NCBI GenBank assembly: GCA_947588745.1
Contig: CANPYW010000003.1
Location: 53,558-117,557, forward strand
DNA length: 64,000 nt
From: Candidatus Gastranaerophilales bacterium
Lineage (GTDB): Bacteria; Cyanobacteriota; Vampirovibrionia; Gastranaerophilales; Gastranaerophilaceae
Reading direction: 5' to 3'
The notes below the pieces were generated by a model. The model worked only from the letters and a program-made list of their open reading frames with translations. It ran no database searches and was not told the DNA's origin. A program made the position numbers and the translations under genes. Positions 37,024 through 46,213 of the stretch are shown one piece after another. The stretch's first letter is position 1. Each line of letters starts with the position of its first letter.

Positions 37024-37726
37024 CCTGTTTCAGACGTTCTCTCTGTATTCAAACGGAAGCCAAATGATGATTCCGCTTTTATTAATTGCCGCTTTTATTG
37101 CGGGAATAATAGCCTCCATATCTCCGTGCAGTTTGGGAATATTACCGCTCATAATAGGCTACGTCGGCGGTTATTCAAAAGAAAAGAATAAAAAGCTTTT
37201 CATTCAAATGCTTTCTTTTTCGATAGGATTATCGGCGGTATTAAGCATAATCGGCGTATTATGTGCACTTACGGGGAGAGCGTTTACCGGTTTTGCAACT
37301 CCCGTACTCTTATTAATTTTCTCCTCATTTATCATAGTTTTGGGCTTAAACCTTATAGGATTTTTGGAAATACAATTTCCGTCATTCATAAAAAAAATGC
37401 CGGAGAATAAAAGCGGAAGCATGTTTATTTTTCCGTTTTTAGTGGGAGCGGTATTTGCTTTGGCTTCCAGCCCGTGTTCATCTCCCATACTTGCAAGTAT
37501 ACTTGCTTTAGCCGCAATATCATCGAATTTTTTGTTTTCACTTTCACTGTTATTTTGTTTTGCACTCGGACAATGCATTATAATAATATTTTTTGCACTG
37601 TTTACCTCCACGATTAAAAATATGGGGGCGCTTGCAAAATATACAAATATATTAATAAAATTAAGCGGTATTATCTTAATTTTTACGGGATTATACATTT
37701 TATATTCGGTATTTTCGGGAATGTAA
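37016..37726 (+). CDS. CcdA/DsbD-type thiol-disulfide membrane transporter
   Basis: This is a six-helix inner-membrane protein with one redox Cys in each half: SPCSLGILPLIIGYVGGY (Cys38) and SSPCSSPILASIL. These are hallmarks of CcdA and the central domain of DsbD, which move reducing equivalents across the membrane. The length of 236 residues is typical. It is coupled to the upstream thioredoxin-like gene and ends with a strong terminator. No cytochrome c genes are nearby, so general disulfide reduction is more likely. Confidence 0.88.
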   Translation: MDNLFQTFSLYSNGSQMMIPLLLIAAFIAGIIASISPCSLGILPLIIGYVGGYSKEKNKKLFIQMLSFSIGLSAVLSIIGVLCALTGRAFTGFATPVLLLIFSSFIIVLGLNLIGFLEIQFPSFIKKMPENKSGSMFIFPFLVGAVFALASSPCSSPILASILALAAISSNFLFSLSLLFCFALGQCIIIIFFALFTSTIKNMGALAKYTNILIKLSGIILIFTGLYILYSVFSGM

Positions 37727-37753
37727 AAAAGGCACATACATTTGTGCCTTTTT
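37726..37753. terminator. terminator after the CcdA-like gene
   Basis: An 11-bp perfect stem (37726-37736 with 37743-37753) with GGCACA/TGTGCC core and a T-run. It lies between convergent genes. Confidence 0.9.
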
Positions 37754-37771
37754 AATTTTTTAATTTTTATA

Positions 37772-38182
37772 TTAAATTACCAAATCTAAATTATTAGCGA
37801 TGACGGACTTTGTATTTTCTTTATTCAATACTCTGAAATGATTTTTCCCGTCCTCATCTTTTGTCCTGACCGCATATAATTTATCGGAAATTAAAGAATG
37901 AATTTCTGTTTCTTTAACACCGTCTTTTATTGCGGCACCGATAAATTTATCACCAGAACCGTTATCGGAAATTGCAATTAAGGATCTAAGGACATCCTCT
38001 CTTGCCGTTTCCGGAGTAACTATGTCGGTTCCTGTTTCTTTCATGGGAGGAGATGTTGTAATATTTTTGGTAAAATTACCTTGTCCGTTTGCCTTATGGA
38101 TTACACAAGTATAATGTTTACCGTTTAAAGACTTATTGTTTGCTTTATTTTGAAATAAGAAACCAACTGCAGAAACTTTCAT
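37772..38182 (-). CDS. hypothetical protein, 136 aa
   Basis: I recognise no family. It begins MKVSAVGFLFQNK, similar to the MKVSSVN start of the protein at 26279, followed by SLNGKHYTCVIHKANGQGN and a mixed alpha/beta remainder (AREDVLRSLIAISDNG, SDKLYAVRTKDEDG). There is no membrane helix. The upstream 280 bp contain a spaced inverted repeat. Confidence 0.7.
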   Translation of the reverse strand: MKVSAVGFLFQNKANNKSLNGKHYTCVIHKANGQGNFTKNITTSPPMKETGTDIVTPETAREDVLRSLIAISDNGSGDKFIGAAIKDGVKETEIHSLISDKLYAVRTKDEDGKNHFRVLNKENTKSVIANNLDLVI

Positions 38183-38212
38183 AACACCTCACCTTCCATA
38201 TTTATATAATAT

Positions 38213-38400
38213 AACTTTTTGGAGTAAAAGTCTATAGTTTTTTTAAAAAAATTAAGAAAATGATAAATATTTTTTCAAATTCAAAAATTTTTATATTAAG
38301 ATTTTAGAAAAATGCACATAAAAAATTCAATTTTTGCAAAATTTTTTATCAAAAATTAAAAAAATGACAAATTTTAGCCGAAATTTACTCCAAAAAAGTT
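38213..38400. repeat. spaced inverted repeat flanking an AT-rich intergenic segment
   Basis: AACTTTTTGGAGTAAA at 38213-38228 is the reverse complement, with one extra A, of TTTACTCCAAAAAAGTT at 38384-38400. The 155 bp between hold very A/T-rich DNA with no frame. It sits between divergent genes (37772-38182 minus and 38465-39778 plus), so it may carry both promoters or a paired regulatory site. I see no other feature in this stretch. Confidence 0.55.
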
Positions 38401-38464
38401 AATTAACACAAAAAAAGTATGTTTAATATATAATCAAAGCAGCCCCATTTTACGGAGTTTCAAT

Positions 38465-39778
38465 TTGAGAAAGATATTTACGCAAGCCATACTGACAGCA
38501 TTATTTATGGTATTTATACCTTCAAATTTCTGCCTTGCGATACAGGAAACGGAAAGAATTACCTTATCTCAAGCAATAGATATAGCAAGCAAAAACAATC
38601 TTGATATAAAAGTTTCAAGGTTGAATTTGGCTGTTGAAAAAAACAATATAAAAGCTGCAAACAGGCTTCAGAACCCGCAGCTTGAAACATTTTACAATTT
38701 CGGGAAAGCGGGAAAAGGAAATCCGCAGCAAATAGGAATATCGCAATTAATAGAAATTGCAAAAAGAGGCCCCGAAAAACAGCTTGCAAAAGCTCAATAT
38801 AATTTGGAAAAAGAGAATAACGAATATCTTGAAACCGATTTAAGAATGGACGTAAGAGAAGCGTATACAAATCTTCTTGCCAAAAAATCAGTATTAAAAA
38901 CCATGGAAGAACAGGAAGCTTTTCTGAATAAGATGGTTAAAACAGCTCAAGAAAAATTTAAGCAGAAAAAAGTTGACGAAATTGATGAACTACAGGCACA
39001 ATTACTGTTAAATCAAATAAAAACCGAAGTAAATTCGGCTAAATATGAAGTTAAAACCGCATTATATGATTTTAATACAATAATAAACGTCCCGAATGCC
39101 TTTTACGATACAATGGAAACAAGTTTTACAAAAGATTATATGCCGCTTTTAATTCCCTCTAAAGATACAAAGATGCCCGAATTTTCTCAAATAGCTAAAA
39201 CGGCACTCGAGAACAGGAACGATATAAAAATAGCACTCGCAAAAGTCGAAGCAGCAAAAATGAATTTGAAAAACATTACGAGAAAAAGAATTCCAGATAT
39301 TGAAATTAACGGCGGATACGGCTATCAAAACAAATCGCAATCGGACGATAACACATTTAAGCATGGAGCCTTTGCAGGAATAAATATTGTAAACATACCC
39401 GTTTTATACTCTTATGCACCCGAAATCAAAAATGCGGAATTAAAGCTTGAGCAAGCAAAGCTTAATTACAATTCGGTTTTAAATAAAGCCGAAAATAATG
39501 TTAAAAAAGCCTACGAAAAATTTTTAACAGCACAATTAAATTTAAAATACTATACGGATGATTTACTTAATAATTCGGAAAAATTGATAAAAGCCTCAAG
39601 ACAGAGTTATAAAGAAGATAAAATTGATTTAACCACATTAATCACAATGGAAGAATCATACAGAATGATTATTGTTGCACACACTTACGCTCTTGCAGAC
39701 TATTATAATGCCTGGAATTCTTTTGTAAGAGAAATAAATAACGAAAATTTTTCAATAGAAAATGCCGAACAACTTTAA
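38465..39778 (+). CDS. TolC-family outer-membrane efflux protein
   Basis: The signal peptide (1-25, ending CLA) is followed by two TolC-type repeats of long helices and strands: LSQAIDIASKNNLDIKV at the start of each repeat type, and coiled-coil helices to the end. It forms a trimeric channel across the outer membrane and periplasm. Initiation is at TTG 38465, with GGAG 7 bases upstream; no better ATG gives the signal peptide. No membrane-fusion protein or inner-membrane pump follows it, so its partners lie elsewhere. Confidence 0.9.
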   Translation: MRKIFTQAILTALFMVFIPSNFCLAIQETERITLSQAIDIASKNNLDIKVSRLNLAVEKNNIKAANRLQNPQLETFYNFGKAGKGNPQQIGISQLIEIAKRGPEKQLAKAQYNLEKENNEYLETDLRMDVREAYTNLLAKKSVLKTMEEQEAFLNKMVKTAQEKFKQKKVDEIDELQAQLLLNQIKTEVNSAKYEVKTALYDFNTIINVPNAFYDTMETSFTKDYMPLLIPSKDTKMPEFSQIAKTALENRNDIKIALAKVEAAKMNLKNITRKRIPDIEINGGYGYQNKSQSDDNTFKHGAFAGINIVNIPVLYSYAPEIKNAELKLEQAKLNYNSVLNKAENNVKKAYEKFLTAQLNLKYYTDDLLNNSEKLIKASRQSYKEDKIDLTTLITMEESYRMIIVAHTYALADYYNAWNSFVREINNENFSIENAEQL

Positions 39779-39865
39779 ATTCCCGTATAAAAACTTTAAC
39801 GGTTATCCATGTAATTTTATTTATCATATAATTATAAAAAGACGAGAATACACAACGAGGCGGTT

Positions 39866-40900
39866 ATGAAAGAAAAACTGGAATTAATCTTAAAAAATGC
39901 GACGACTGAAATTAATAATGCACAATCTTTAGAAGATTTAGATAATGTTAAATTGAAATTTTTAAGCAGAAAAGGCGAACTAAATACAATAAAAAAGAAT
40001 TTAAAAGATTTATCCGACAAAGATAAAAGAGTCGTAGGAGCTTTGGCAAACAAAGTTTCCAATGAACTTGAAGAATTAATTTCACAAAAAAATAACGAAC
40101 TTTATAAATCCGAACTAAATAAAAAACTTGAAGCGGAAAAAATAGATATCACATTGCCTTCCGATTTTCGTCCGCAGGGAAAAGTTCACCCTTTAACTCA
40201 AACAATAAATGAAATAGTTGAGATTTTCCACGGTATGGGATTTTCCGTTATGCCAAATGAATACAGCCCGGAAGTCGAAACAGAATATATCAATTTTGAC
40301 ATGTTGAATTTTTCTCCAAACCATCCGGCAAGAGATATGCAAGATACGTTTTATACAAAAACAGCACCAAACGTTATTTTGAGAAGTCAAACCTCCGGTG
40401 CGCAAATCAGACAAATGCTCAACAAAAAACCGCCTATAAGAGTTATATCTCCCGGGCGTGTATATAGGTGCGAAGCCGTTAGTGCCAGAAAAAACAATCT
40501 GTTCCACCAAATAGAAGGGTTGGTTGTTGATAAAGATATCACTTTTTCGGATTTAAAAGGTGTTTTAAATGAATTTGTCAGAATTTACTTCGGCTCTGCC
40601 AGAGCAACAAGATTTAGAGCCAGCTATTTCCCGTTTACGGAACCAAGTGCGGAAGTTGACGTTCAATGCATTATGTGCAGCGGTAAAGGCTGCAGAACAT
40701 GTTCCGGTTCCGGCTGGTTGGAAGTTTTGGGAGCAGGCATGGTTCACGTAAATGTATTAAAAAATGTTGGAATAGATACCGAAACATATTCGGGATTTGC
40801 ATTCGGCATGGGGGTTGAACGTCTTGCAATGCTTAAATATGCAATTAATGATATTAGACTGTTTTTTAATAATGATACAAGATTTTTAAACCAATTTTAA
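39866..40900 (+). CDS. pheS: phenylalanine--tRNA ligase alpha subunit
   Basis: This class II synthetase subunit has an N-terminal coiled coil (about residues 1-90), then the catalytic core: [63 protein letters not shown] (split), and [16 protein letters not shown] as motif 3. The 344-residue length is usual. The partner pheT does not follow; hisF begins 3 bases after the stop instead. Confidence 0.97.
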   Translation: MKEKLELILKNATTEINNAQSLEDLDNVKLKFLSRKGELNTIKKNLKDLSDKDKRVVGALANKVSNELEELISQKNNELYKSELNKKLEAEKIDITLPSDFRPQGKVHPLTQTINEIVEIFHGMGFSVMPNEYSPEVETEYINFDMLNFSPNHPARDMQDTFYTKTAPNVILRSQTSGAQIRQMLNKKPPIRVISPGRVYRCEAVSARKNNLFHQIEGLVVDKDITFSDLKGVLNEFVRIYFGSARATRFRASYFPFTEPSAEVDVQCIMCSGKGCRTCSGSGWLEVLGAGMVHVNVLKNVGIDTETYSGFAFGMGVERLAMLKYAINDIRLFFNNDTRFLNQF

Positions 40901-40902
40901 TT

Positions 40903-41661
40903 ATGCTCGCAAAAAGAATAATACCTTGTTTGGATGTTAAAGACGGAAAGACCGTAAAAGGTGTAAATTTTGAGAATTTACGCTATGCGGGTGACCCTGT
41001 TATGCTTGCAAAAAAGTATTCGGATGACGGGGCTGACGAACTCGTATTTTTAGATATAACGGCAACAAACGAAAAACGAAAAACTACGGTTGAAATGGTA
41101 AGAGAAGTTGCAAAACAGGTCTTTATTCCGTTTACGGTGGGTGGAGGAATTAATTCCGTTGATGATATGAAAATATTATTAAATGCAGGAGCGGATAAAA
41201 TTTCAATTAATTCCGCAGCCGTAAAAAATCCCGATTTGATAAAACAAGCTTCATCATATTTCGGTTCGCAATGCGTTGTAATTGCAATTGATGCGAAACA
41301 GGTTAACAATGATTATTATGTTTTCATTAATGCGGGCAAACTAAATACCCAAATTCTTTTAAAAGATTGGATAATTCAAGTGCAAAAACTCGGAGCGGGA
41401 GAAATTTTATTAACATCCATGGACGCAGACGGAACTCAAAACGGATTTGATATAAATATGACAAAACTTGCTTCCGAATATTCTTCAATTCCGATAATTG
41501 CATCGGGTGGTGCAGGTGCAAACAGCGGTCATTTTTATGACGTTTTTAACCTGGGAAATGCAGATGCGGCACTTGCCGCTTCCATTTTTCATTTTAACAC
41601 GTTAAGCATCCCAAAATTAAAAAAAGAATTGCAAGAGAAAAATATAGAGGTAAGAATATGA
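40903..41661 (+). CDS. hisF: imidazole glycerol phosphate synthase, cyclase subunit
   Basis: This (beta/alpha)8 enzyme closes the imidazole ring in histidine synthesis with HisH. The N-terminal [21 protein letters not shown] holds the first catalytic Asp (Asp11) (motif shown in part), and the [26 protein letters not shown] and IIASGGAGA segments are conserved. The 252-residue length is exact for the family. It sits between pheS and an unknown gene whose ATG overlaps its end; other his genes are not here. Confidence 0.97.
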   Translation: MLAKRIIPCLDVKDGKTVKGVNFENLRYAGDPVMLAKKYSDDGADELVFLDITATNEKRKTTVEMVREVAKQVFIPFTVGGGINSVDDMKILLNAGADKISINSAAVKNPDLIKQASSYFGSQCVVIAIDAKQVNNDYYVFINAGKLNTQILLKDWIIQVQKLGAGEILLTSMDADGTQNGFDINMTKLASEYSSIPIIASGGAGANSGHFYDVFNLGNADAALAASIFHFNTLSIPKLKKELQEKNIEVRI

Positions 41662-42242
41662 ACCTGACGGTTAAGTTTGACCCCGGCATGGGCGAATACT
41701 TTGAAAATTTTAACGAATACATAAATAACTTATATTCACAATTATTATCAATAACAAGCATTTCAAAAAAACGCATTAAGTTCAAAATGTCCTTAAGCAA
41801 AATTGACAAAATGATGAAAAATAATTTAGGTTTTTACACGGGCTGTCTGTTATGGGCATATTATATATACAATAACAACATTTCATCACCCAAAGAAATC
41901 GAAGGGAATTATTTTTATTTAAAACCGGACGAGCAGGCACACAAGGATTTTGAATGTCAAATTAACTTTATGGAAAACTATTTTGACTCTTATGAACGTG
42001 ACGTTTTATATTATACGGGGCAAAAGGTTAAAATTCCCGAAAGTTGGAGAACCGTTTTAAGCCAATATAACGAGTTTTTAAAACTGAATAAATGTTTTGT
42101 TGAAACAAAATACACATCAGATATAATTTTACCCGAACCGTTAAAAAATATAAAAACGGATACGGATATTAACAAGCTTATAAACGAAGCAATTACAAAG
42201 AAAGATTTATCATTGCTTCTTTCGGTTAATATTTTTAATTAA
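41658..42242 (+). CDS. hypothetical protein, 194 aa
   Basis: I do not recognise it. It is a soluble, helical, charged protein with aromatic-rich stretches ([37 protein letters not shown]). The ATG overlaps the end of hisF by 4 bases (ATGA-type overlap), so it is coupled to the pheS-hisF operon and precedes the HEAT-repeat gene. Confidence 0.7.
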   Translation: MNLTVKFDPGMGEYFENFNEYINNLYSQLLSITSISKKRIKFKMSLSKIDKMMKNNLGFYTGCLLWAYYIYNNNISSPKEIEGNYFYLKPDEQAHKDFECQINFMENYFDSYERDVLYYTGQKVKIPESWRTVLSQYNEFLKLNKCFVETKYTSDIILPEPLKNIKTDTDINKLINEAITKKDLSLLLSVNIFN

Positions 42243-42303
42243 AATAATTGATATACAACAGTTTTTGACTTATCATATAAAAGTGGAATAATGTGTATGG
42301 CTG

Positions 42304-43260
42304 ATGGAAGAGAATAAAGATATACCTTTTGATAAACTTGCGGAAGCATGCAATATCGTTAACGCAGTTAATTACAAAGAGTCAATTTCCAAAATCAACA
42401 AATTGGCAGATACGTATCCTGCCGAACATTTAGTTTTAATATACAATTATTTTTTTGAACTATCAAACAGCTATGAAATTTTAATGCATGTATTAACAAA
42501 AATTGATAAATACAGGGATAAAACGAGCATTCCAATCTTAATAGACTCGCTTATTATGAAAGAAAAACTTTCTAAAAGAATATCGGATACCGAATTAATA
42601 ACACGAATAAGAGTAAATATAACAAAAGCATTGGCAAATACAAAAAATTCTCAAGCCGTTTATCCGTTGCTTTATTGCTTAAACAGCAAAGAAGAAAATT
42701 ACAAAGTAAAACTTTCCTGTGCGGATGCATTGGGAAAAATAGGCGACAGGTACGCCGTTCTTCCGCTTATGAATATTGTTGAAGATGAAACGGAAGCGTC
42801 TGCTTATGTAAAAGAATCCGCAATATCGGCTTTAGGTATGCTTGGAGATTCAAAGGCAGTCGATTCATTGGTATCCATACTTGAAAGCAAAAAAGGATTG
42901 CTGGATAAGTTTACATTCTTAAAAGAAAGAGCATTGGAAGCATTAAACAAACTTAACTTTAAAGGGGATAGGGTCTTTAATGCGGTTGTAAGGTCTTTAC
43001 GGGATGAATCAAAACAGGTCAGAATAAATGCAATAGAAGTGCTTATGAATTCCGAAGATGAGCGTGCAATCGATTTAATAAAAGAAATGCTGAATGACCC
43101 TTGTAAAGACGTGGTTCAAAATGCGGTTATTGCATTATATAATATTCTTGATGAAAATATTTTGGATGAAATAATAAACGGCAATAAATATAACGATACC
43201 GCAAAATCGGAAGCAATTAAATTAAAAAATGATTTAAAATCGGAGAACAATGATGAATAA
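42304..43260 (+). CDS. HEAT-repeat protein (PBS lyase-like repeats)
   Basis: Helical repeats of about 30 residues run from residue about 75 to 300, with typical units such as VKLSCADALGKIGDRYAVLPLM, VKESAISALGMLGDSKAVDSL (each quoted in part) and VRINAIEVLMNSEDERAIDLI. These build a curved scaffold for protein binding. Cyanobacteria use related repeats in bilin lyases, but many are general scaffolds, and no phycobilin genes are present. Its stop overlaps the start of queC. Confidence 0.82.
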   Translation: MEENKDIPFDKLAEACNIVNAVNYKESISKINKLADTYPAEHLVLIYNYFFELSNSYEILMHVLTKIDKYRDKTSIPILIDSLIMKEKLSKRISDTELITRIRVNITKALANTKNSQAVYPLLYCLNSKEENYKVKLSCADALGKIGDRYAVLPLMNIVEDETEASAYVKESAISALGMLGDSKAVDSLVSILESKKGLLDKFTFLKERALEALNKLNFKGDRVFNAVVRSLRDESKQVRINAIEVLMNSEDERAIDLIKEMLNDPCKDVVQNAVIALYNILDENILDEIINGNKYNDTAKSEAIKLKNDLKSENNDE

Positions 43261-43936
43261 AGCTATAATTCTTTTATCCGGCGGGTTGGATTCGGTTGTG
43301 AGTCTTGCAAAAATCGTAAATACTTATAACGAAATATTGGCATTAACTTTTGATTACGGTCAAAAGGCTTTTATCAGCGAAAAAAAAGCCTCGGAACAAA
43401 TATCAAAATTTTACGATATACGGCATAAAATAATTAAACTTGATTGGCTTGGCGAAATTTCAAATTCCACGCTTAATACGGAAGAAAATGTTCCTGTTTT
43501 AAGTTCTCAGTCATTGAATAATAAAGAAATCACGCAGAAAAGTGCAAAATCGGTCTGGGTTCCAAATCGTAACGGTTTATTTATAAATATTGCGGCATGT
43601 TTTGCGGATGCAAAAAACTATGACGATATAATCATAGGTGCAAACAAAGAAGAAGGTGAAACATTTAAGGATAATTCAAAAGAATTTACGGAAGCGGTTA
43701 ACAATTCACTAAAACATTCGGTTAACGGAAAAATTAATGTAAAAGCACCTTTGATAGAATGCACAAAAGAAGATATAATAAAAATCGGAATAGAATTAAA
43801 TGTTCCGTTTGAGTACATACATAGCTGTTATTATTCAAATGAAAAACATTGCGGTAAATGTGAATCTTGCCAAAGATTAAAACGTGCCTTAAAATTAAAT
43901 GGCAGAACAGATATAATTAATAAAATTTTTGAATAG
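43250..43936 (+). CDS. queC: 7-cyano-7-deazaguanine synthase
   Basis: QueC makes preQ0 from 7-carboxy-7-deazaguanine with ATP and ammonia. The PP-loop SGGLDS is near residue 10, and the C-terminal zinc site CYYSNEKHCGKCESC has four cysteines. The length of 228 residues is normal. It overlaps the HEAT-repeat gene by 11 bases and is followed after 8 bp by a DUF366 gene. No queD, queE or queF is seen in this window. Confidence 0.96.
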   Translation: MMNKAIILLSGGLDSVVSLAKIVNTYNEILALTFDYGQKAFISEKKASEQISKFYDIRHKIIKLDWLGEISNSTLNTEENVPVLSSQSLNNKEITQKSAKSVWVPNRNGLFINIAACFADAKNYDDIIIGANKEEGETFKDNSKEFTEAVNNSLKHSVNGKINVKAPLIECTKEDIIKIGIELNVPFEYIHSCYYSNEKHCGKCESCQRLKRALKLNGRTDIINKIFE

Positions 43937-43944
43937 GAAAAATT

Positions 43945-44508
43945 ATGGAAATACTATATACGGATAAAGATATAAAATATACGGGAAGTCAGTTATCTCC
44001 GCACTATATATACAAAACTTTTAAAATCATGGGAGATGCAATTATCGGCTTTACCGGCGAATGTGAAGTAAAGTTGACCGAAATGGTTGATATTGAAGAT
44101 GTTATAAATAATGAACCGATATACAGCAAAAAAATGCTGAGTTTTATAGAAGAAAACTTTAGTTCTACACTTATTGAAATGGTATATAAACAAAGATTAC
44201 TCGTTACAACGGCAAAAGAACTCATAGAAAAAAGAAATCCGAATATAAAAGTAATCAGAAAAGGCGATGATTTATATATAAATAACAAAAAATTATCCGT
44301 ATCAATCGCAACCAAATCAATTACATCAGCATTAATTCATTTCGGACTGAATATAGATGCACAAGGTGCTCCTGTTGAAGCTGCCGATTTAATAAATGAT
44401 GCAGGGATTACGGATATAAAAGATTTTGCACTCGAATTGCTTGAAACATATCAGGAAGAAAACGAAGATATTATGCTTGCAGCCTCTAAAGTTCGTGGGG
44501 TAATATAA
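43945..44508 (+). CDS. DUF366 family protein
   Basis: The sequence follows the DUF366 pattern as I recall it: YTGSQLSPHYIYKTF at the start, EMVDIEDV, then GDDLYINNKKLSVSIAT and a following serine/alanine helix, with IHFGLNIDAQGAPVEA near residue 132. The function is not established. It lies 8 bp after queC and overlaps the SPOR gene by one base, so a role near the deazaguanine pathway is a fair guess from context. Confidence 0.75.
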   Translation: MEILYTDKDIKYTGSQLSPHYIYKTFKIMGDAIIGFTGECEVKLTEMVDIEDVINNEPIYSKKMLSFIEENFSSTLIEMVYKQRLLVTTAKELIEKRNPNIKVIRKGDDLYINNKKLSVSIATKSITSALIHFGLNIDAQGAPVEAADLINDAGITDIKDFALELLETYQEENEDIMLAASKVRGVI

Positions 44509-45284
44509 TGGCACATAACAAGGGAAATAAAACCGAAAATAAAGAAAATACCGAAAACAAAGAGTATACCGAAAATACAGAAGAAAACGAAGAAACAAAA
44601 CCGCATAGAAAAAAATTGCACCTGGGTTTTTTTTATTTATTCCTGTTTGTATTTATTTTTGCGTTAATATTATCATCTTATGCATTTAAAATGTATTCAC
44701 CAAATATTGATATTTCTTTAGGCGAAAAAGAAGATACTCCGATTAATTATTCGGATATAGACTACGAAATAAAACCAATTGATGAAAGATTAAAATGGAT
44801 ACAAAAAGAAGATGAAATGCCGACAGTTTCGGTTAAAAAAGAAAATGATGACGAGTATAAAGAACTTCTTAACGATTTAAAGAATAAAGCAAAAGAAGAA
44901 AAAGAAAAAGCTTCTGAAAAAAAGAATTCAGAAAAAAATCAAAAATCTGATACAGTTGAGTCTAAAAAAGAAATTACGCCAGGAGAACCGGCTACTTTGT
45001 CTTTAAGTGACTCTATCATTTCTCAAAAAAAATCTAAACAAACAAAAGAACCGGCAGTTACAATAACTAAAGTCTATTTAGGCAATTATGAAACTTTAGA
45101 TGAAGCAATAGAAATACAGCATAAGATTTCTTCTTTAGGTTTAGCCGTTTCACCATTCGTTAAAGCTGTAAATGACCATTTTATAGTACAAGTAGGTTCG
45201 TTTTATGAAGCTAAAAAAGCCGATGATTTGATAATTTCTTTAAAAACAAATGGTTATAATGCAAAAAAGAAAATAGAAAAATAA
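44508..45284 (+). CDS. membrane-anchored SPOR-domain protein
   Basis: A Glu/Asn-rich cytoplasmic N-terminus (residues 1-38) precedes one membrane helix (FFYLFLFVFIFALILSSYAF), a Lys/Glu-rich linker, and a C-terminal SPOR domain (about 185-258) with VYLGNYETLDEAIEIQ and FIVQVGSFYEAKKADDLI. SPOR domains bind glycan strands lacking stem peptides, usually at the division site. It is the last gene of the pheS-hisF-queC run and ends at a terminator. Confidence 0.87.
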   Translation: MAHNKGNKTENKENTENKEYTENTEENEETKPHRKKLHLGFFYLFLFVFIFALILSSYAFKMYSPNIDISLGEKEDTPINYSDIDYEIKPIDERLKWIQKEDEMPTVSVKKENDDEYKELLNDLKNKAKEEKEKASEKKNSEKNQKSDTVESKKEITPGEPATLSLSDSIISQKKSKQTKEPAVTITKVYLGNYETLDEAIEIQHKISSLGLAVSPFVKAVNDHFIVQVGSFYEAKKADDLIISLKTNGYNAKKKIEK

Positions 45285-45290
45285 AAGAAA

Positions 45291-45316
45291 AAAGGCAATT
45301 AAATATAATTGCCTTT
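45291..45316. terminator. terminator between the SPOR gene and coiled-coil copy 2
   Basis: A 10-bp perfect stem AAAGGCAATT/AATTGCCTTT (45291-45300 with 45307-45316) between convergent genes. Confidence 0.8.
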
Positions 45317-45340
45317 AATTCGTTAGGTTAGTTAAAATTT

Positions 45341-45859
45341 TTAAGCAAGACCTGCATATTTAGGTGTTGCACTAGTTATTGCATTTCCTTCTGCTTGTTC
45401 TATTGCCTGCAATTGTTGTTGTGCGGCAGTTAACTGAGTTTCAATTTTCTTTTGCTGCATATCTAAGTCATTTTCAGCAGCTTCCAGTTTTTTTGCATAC
45501 TGTCTGGAATAAGCCTCATTAACAGATTTATTAATCATTTCCGCAATAGCTTGTAAATTTTCTTCACTATAATTTTGGTTAATTGCCATTTCGGTTATTG
45601 CACCCGTTGTAGTAGAAGAACCGCCTTCATCATCAGTTAAAGTTGCATAAGAATCAGCACCTGCCAAAAACTCTGAATAATTACCGAAATTCGTTGCGTC
45701 AGAAGCTATTTCATCAACCGTTACTATACCGTCAGAAATATTTGCCGAAAAGTTTAATAAACTCCTTTTCTGTTGAGAAATATTATCTAACTTCTGTTGC
45801 AATGTAAAAATAAGATTTGTGTAATAAATCTTCCGATTTGCAAATAATGCATAACCCAT
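45341..45859 (-). CDS. small coiled-coil protein, ALFA-x-RK/ATPK family, copy 2 (172 aa)
   Basis: It begins MGYALFANRK and ends QAIEQAEGNAITSATPKYAG, sharing both ends with the 147-residue protein at 34837-35280. The middle differs and includes a Ser/Thr/Gly-rich loop (EGGSSTTTGA) between helices. There is no Sec signal peptide or membrane helix. Conservation at the termini with a variable centre is the pattern of proteins that assemble through paired terminal helices. No known family is recognised. Transcribed alone, divergent from a large TPR gene. Confidence 0.75.
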   Translation of the reverse strand: MGYALFANRKIYYTNLIFTLQQKLDNISQQKRSLLNFSANISDGIVTVDEIASDATNFGNYSEFLAGADSYATLTDDEGGSSTTTGAITEMAINQNYSEENLQAIAEMINKSVNEAYSRQYAKKLEAAENDLDMQQKKIETQLTAAQQQLQAIEQAEGNAITSATPKYAGLA

Positions 45860-46200
45860 AACTAACCTACCTTTTCTTAACTATATTTTTACTACCCACA
45901 TTTTTATAAAAACTTTTGGAATTGCGAAATTGCCTAAACACTTACTATATAAGTCAAGTTATAATAATCTAGCCGTTTTTCCTTACAATTATTATGTTTT
46001 AGGCATAAAATCCCTTTAAAATCCATATAATAATTCATTATTATGTATATGTCTAATGTATATGTAATATCTATTCTTTATATAAAAAATTAACTTTACA
46101 AATCTTTACATTAGTAAATATAAATATTATCGATAATATTAATTAATCATAGATTGATTTTTTTTGACAAAAATAAGATAATCAGAATGTAAGAAATCAG
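45860..46200. other. AT-rich intergenic region between divergent genes
   Basis: This 340-bp stretch separates copy 2 of the coiled-coil family from the TPR gene. I find no frame or stable RNA. TTGACA at 46164-46169 is a -35-like match, but no convincing -10 box lies at the right distance. Promoters for both genes presumably lie here. Confidence 0.4.
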
Positions 46201-46213
46201 GGAGGGTATTATC

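Noticed and set aside
38229..38383. Replication origin
   Set aside because: It is AT-rich, but no DnaA boxes (TTATCCACA-like) or dnaA/dnaN genes are seen.
42304..43260. Phycobilin lyase
   Set aside because: The HEAT repeats resemble PBS-lyase repeats, but no phycobiliprotein or photosynthesis gene is present, and such repeats are general scaffolds.
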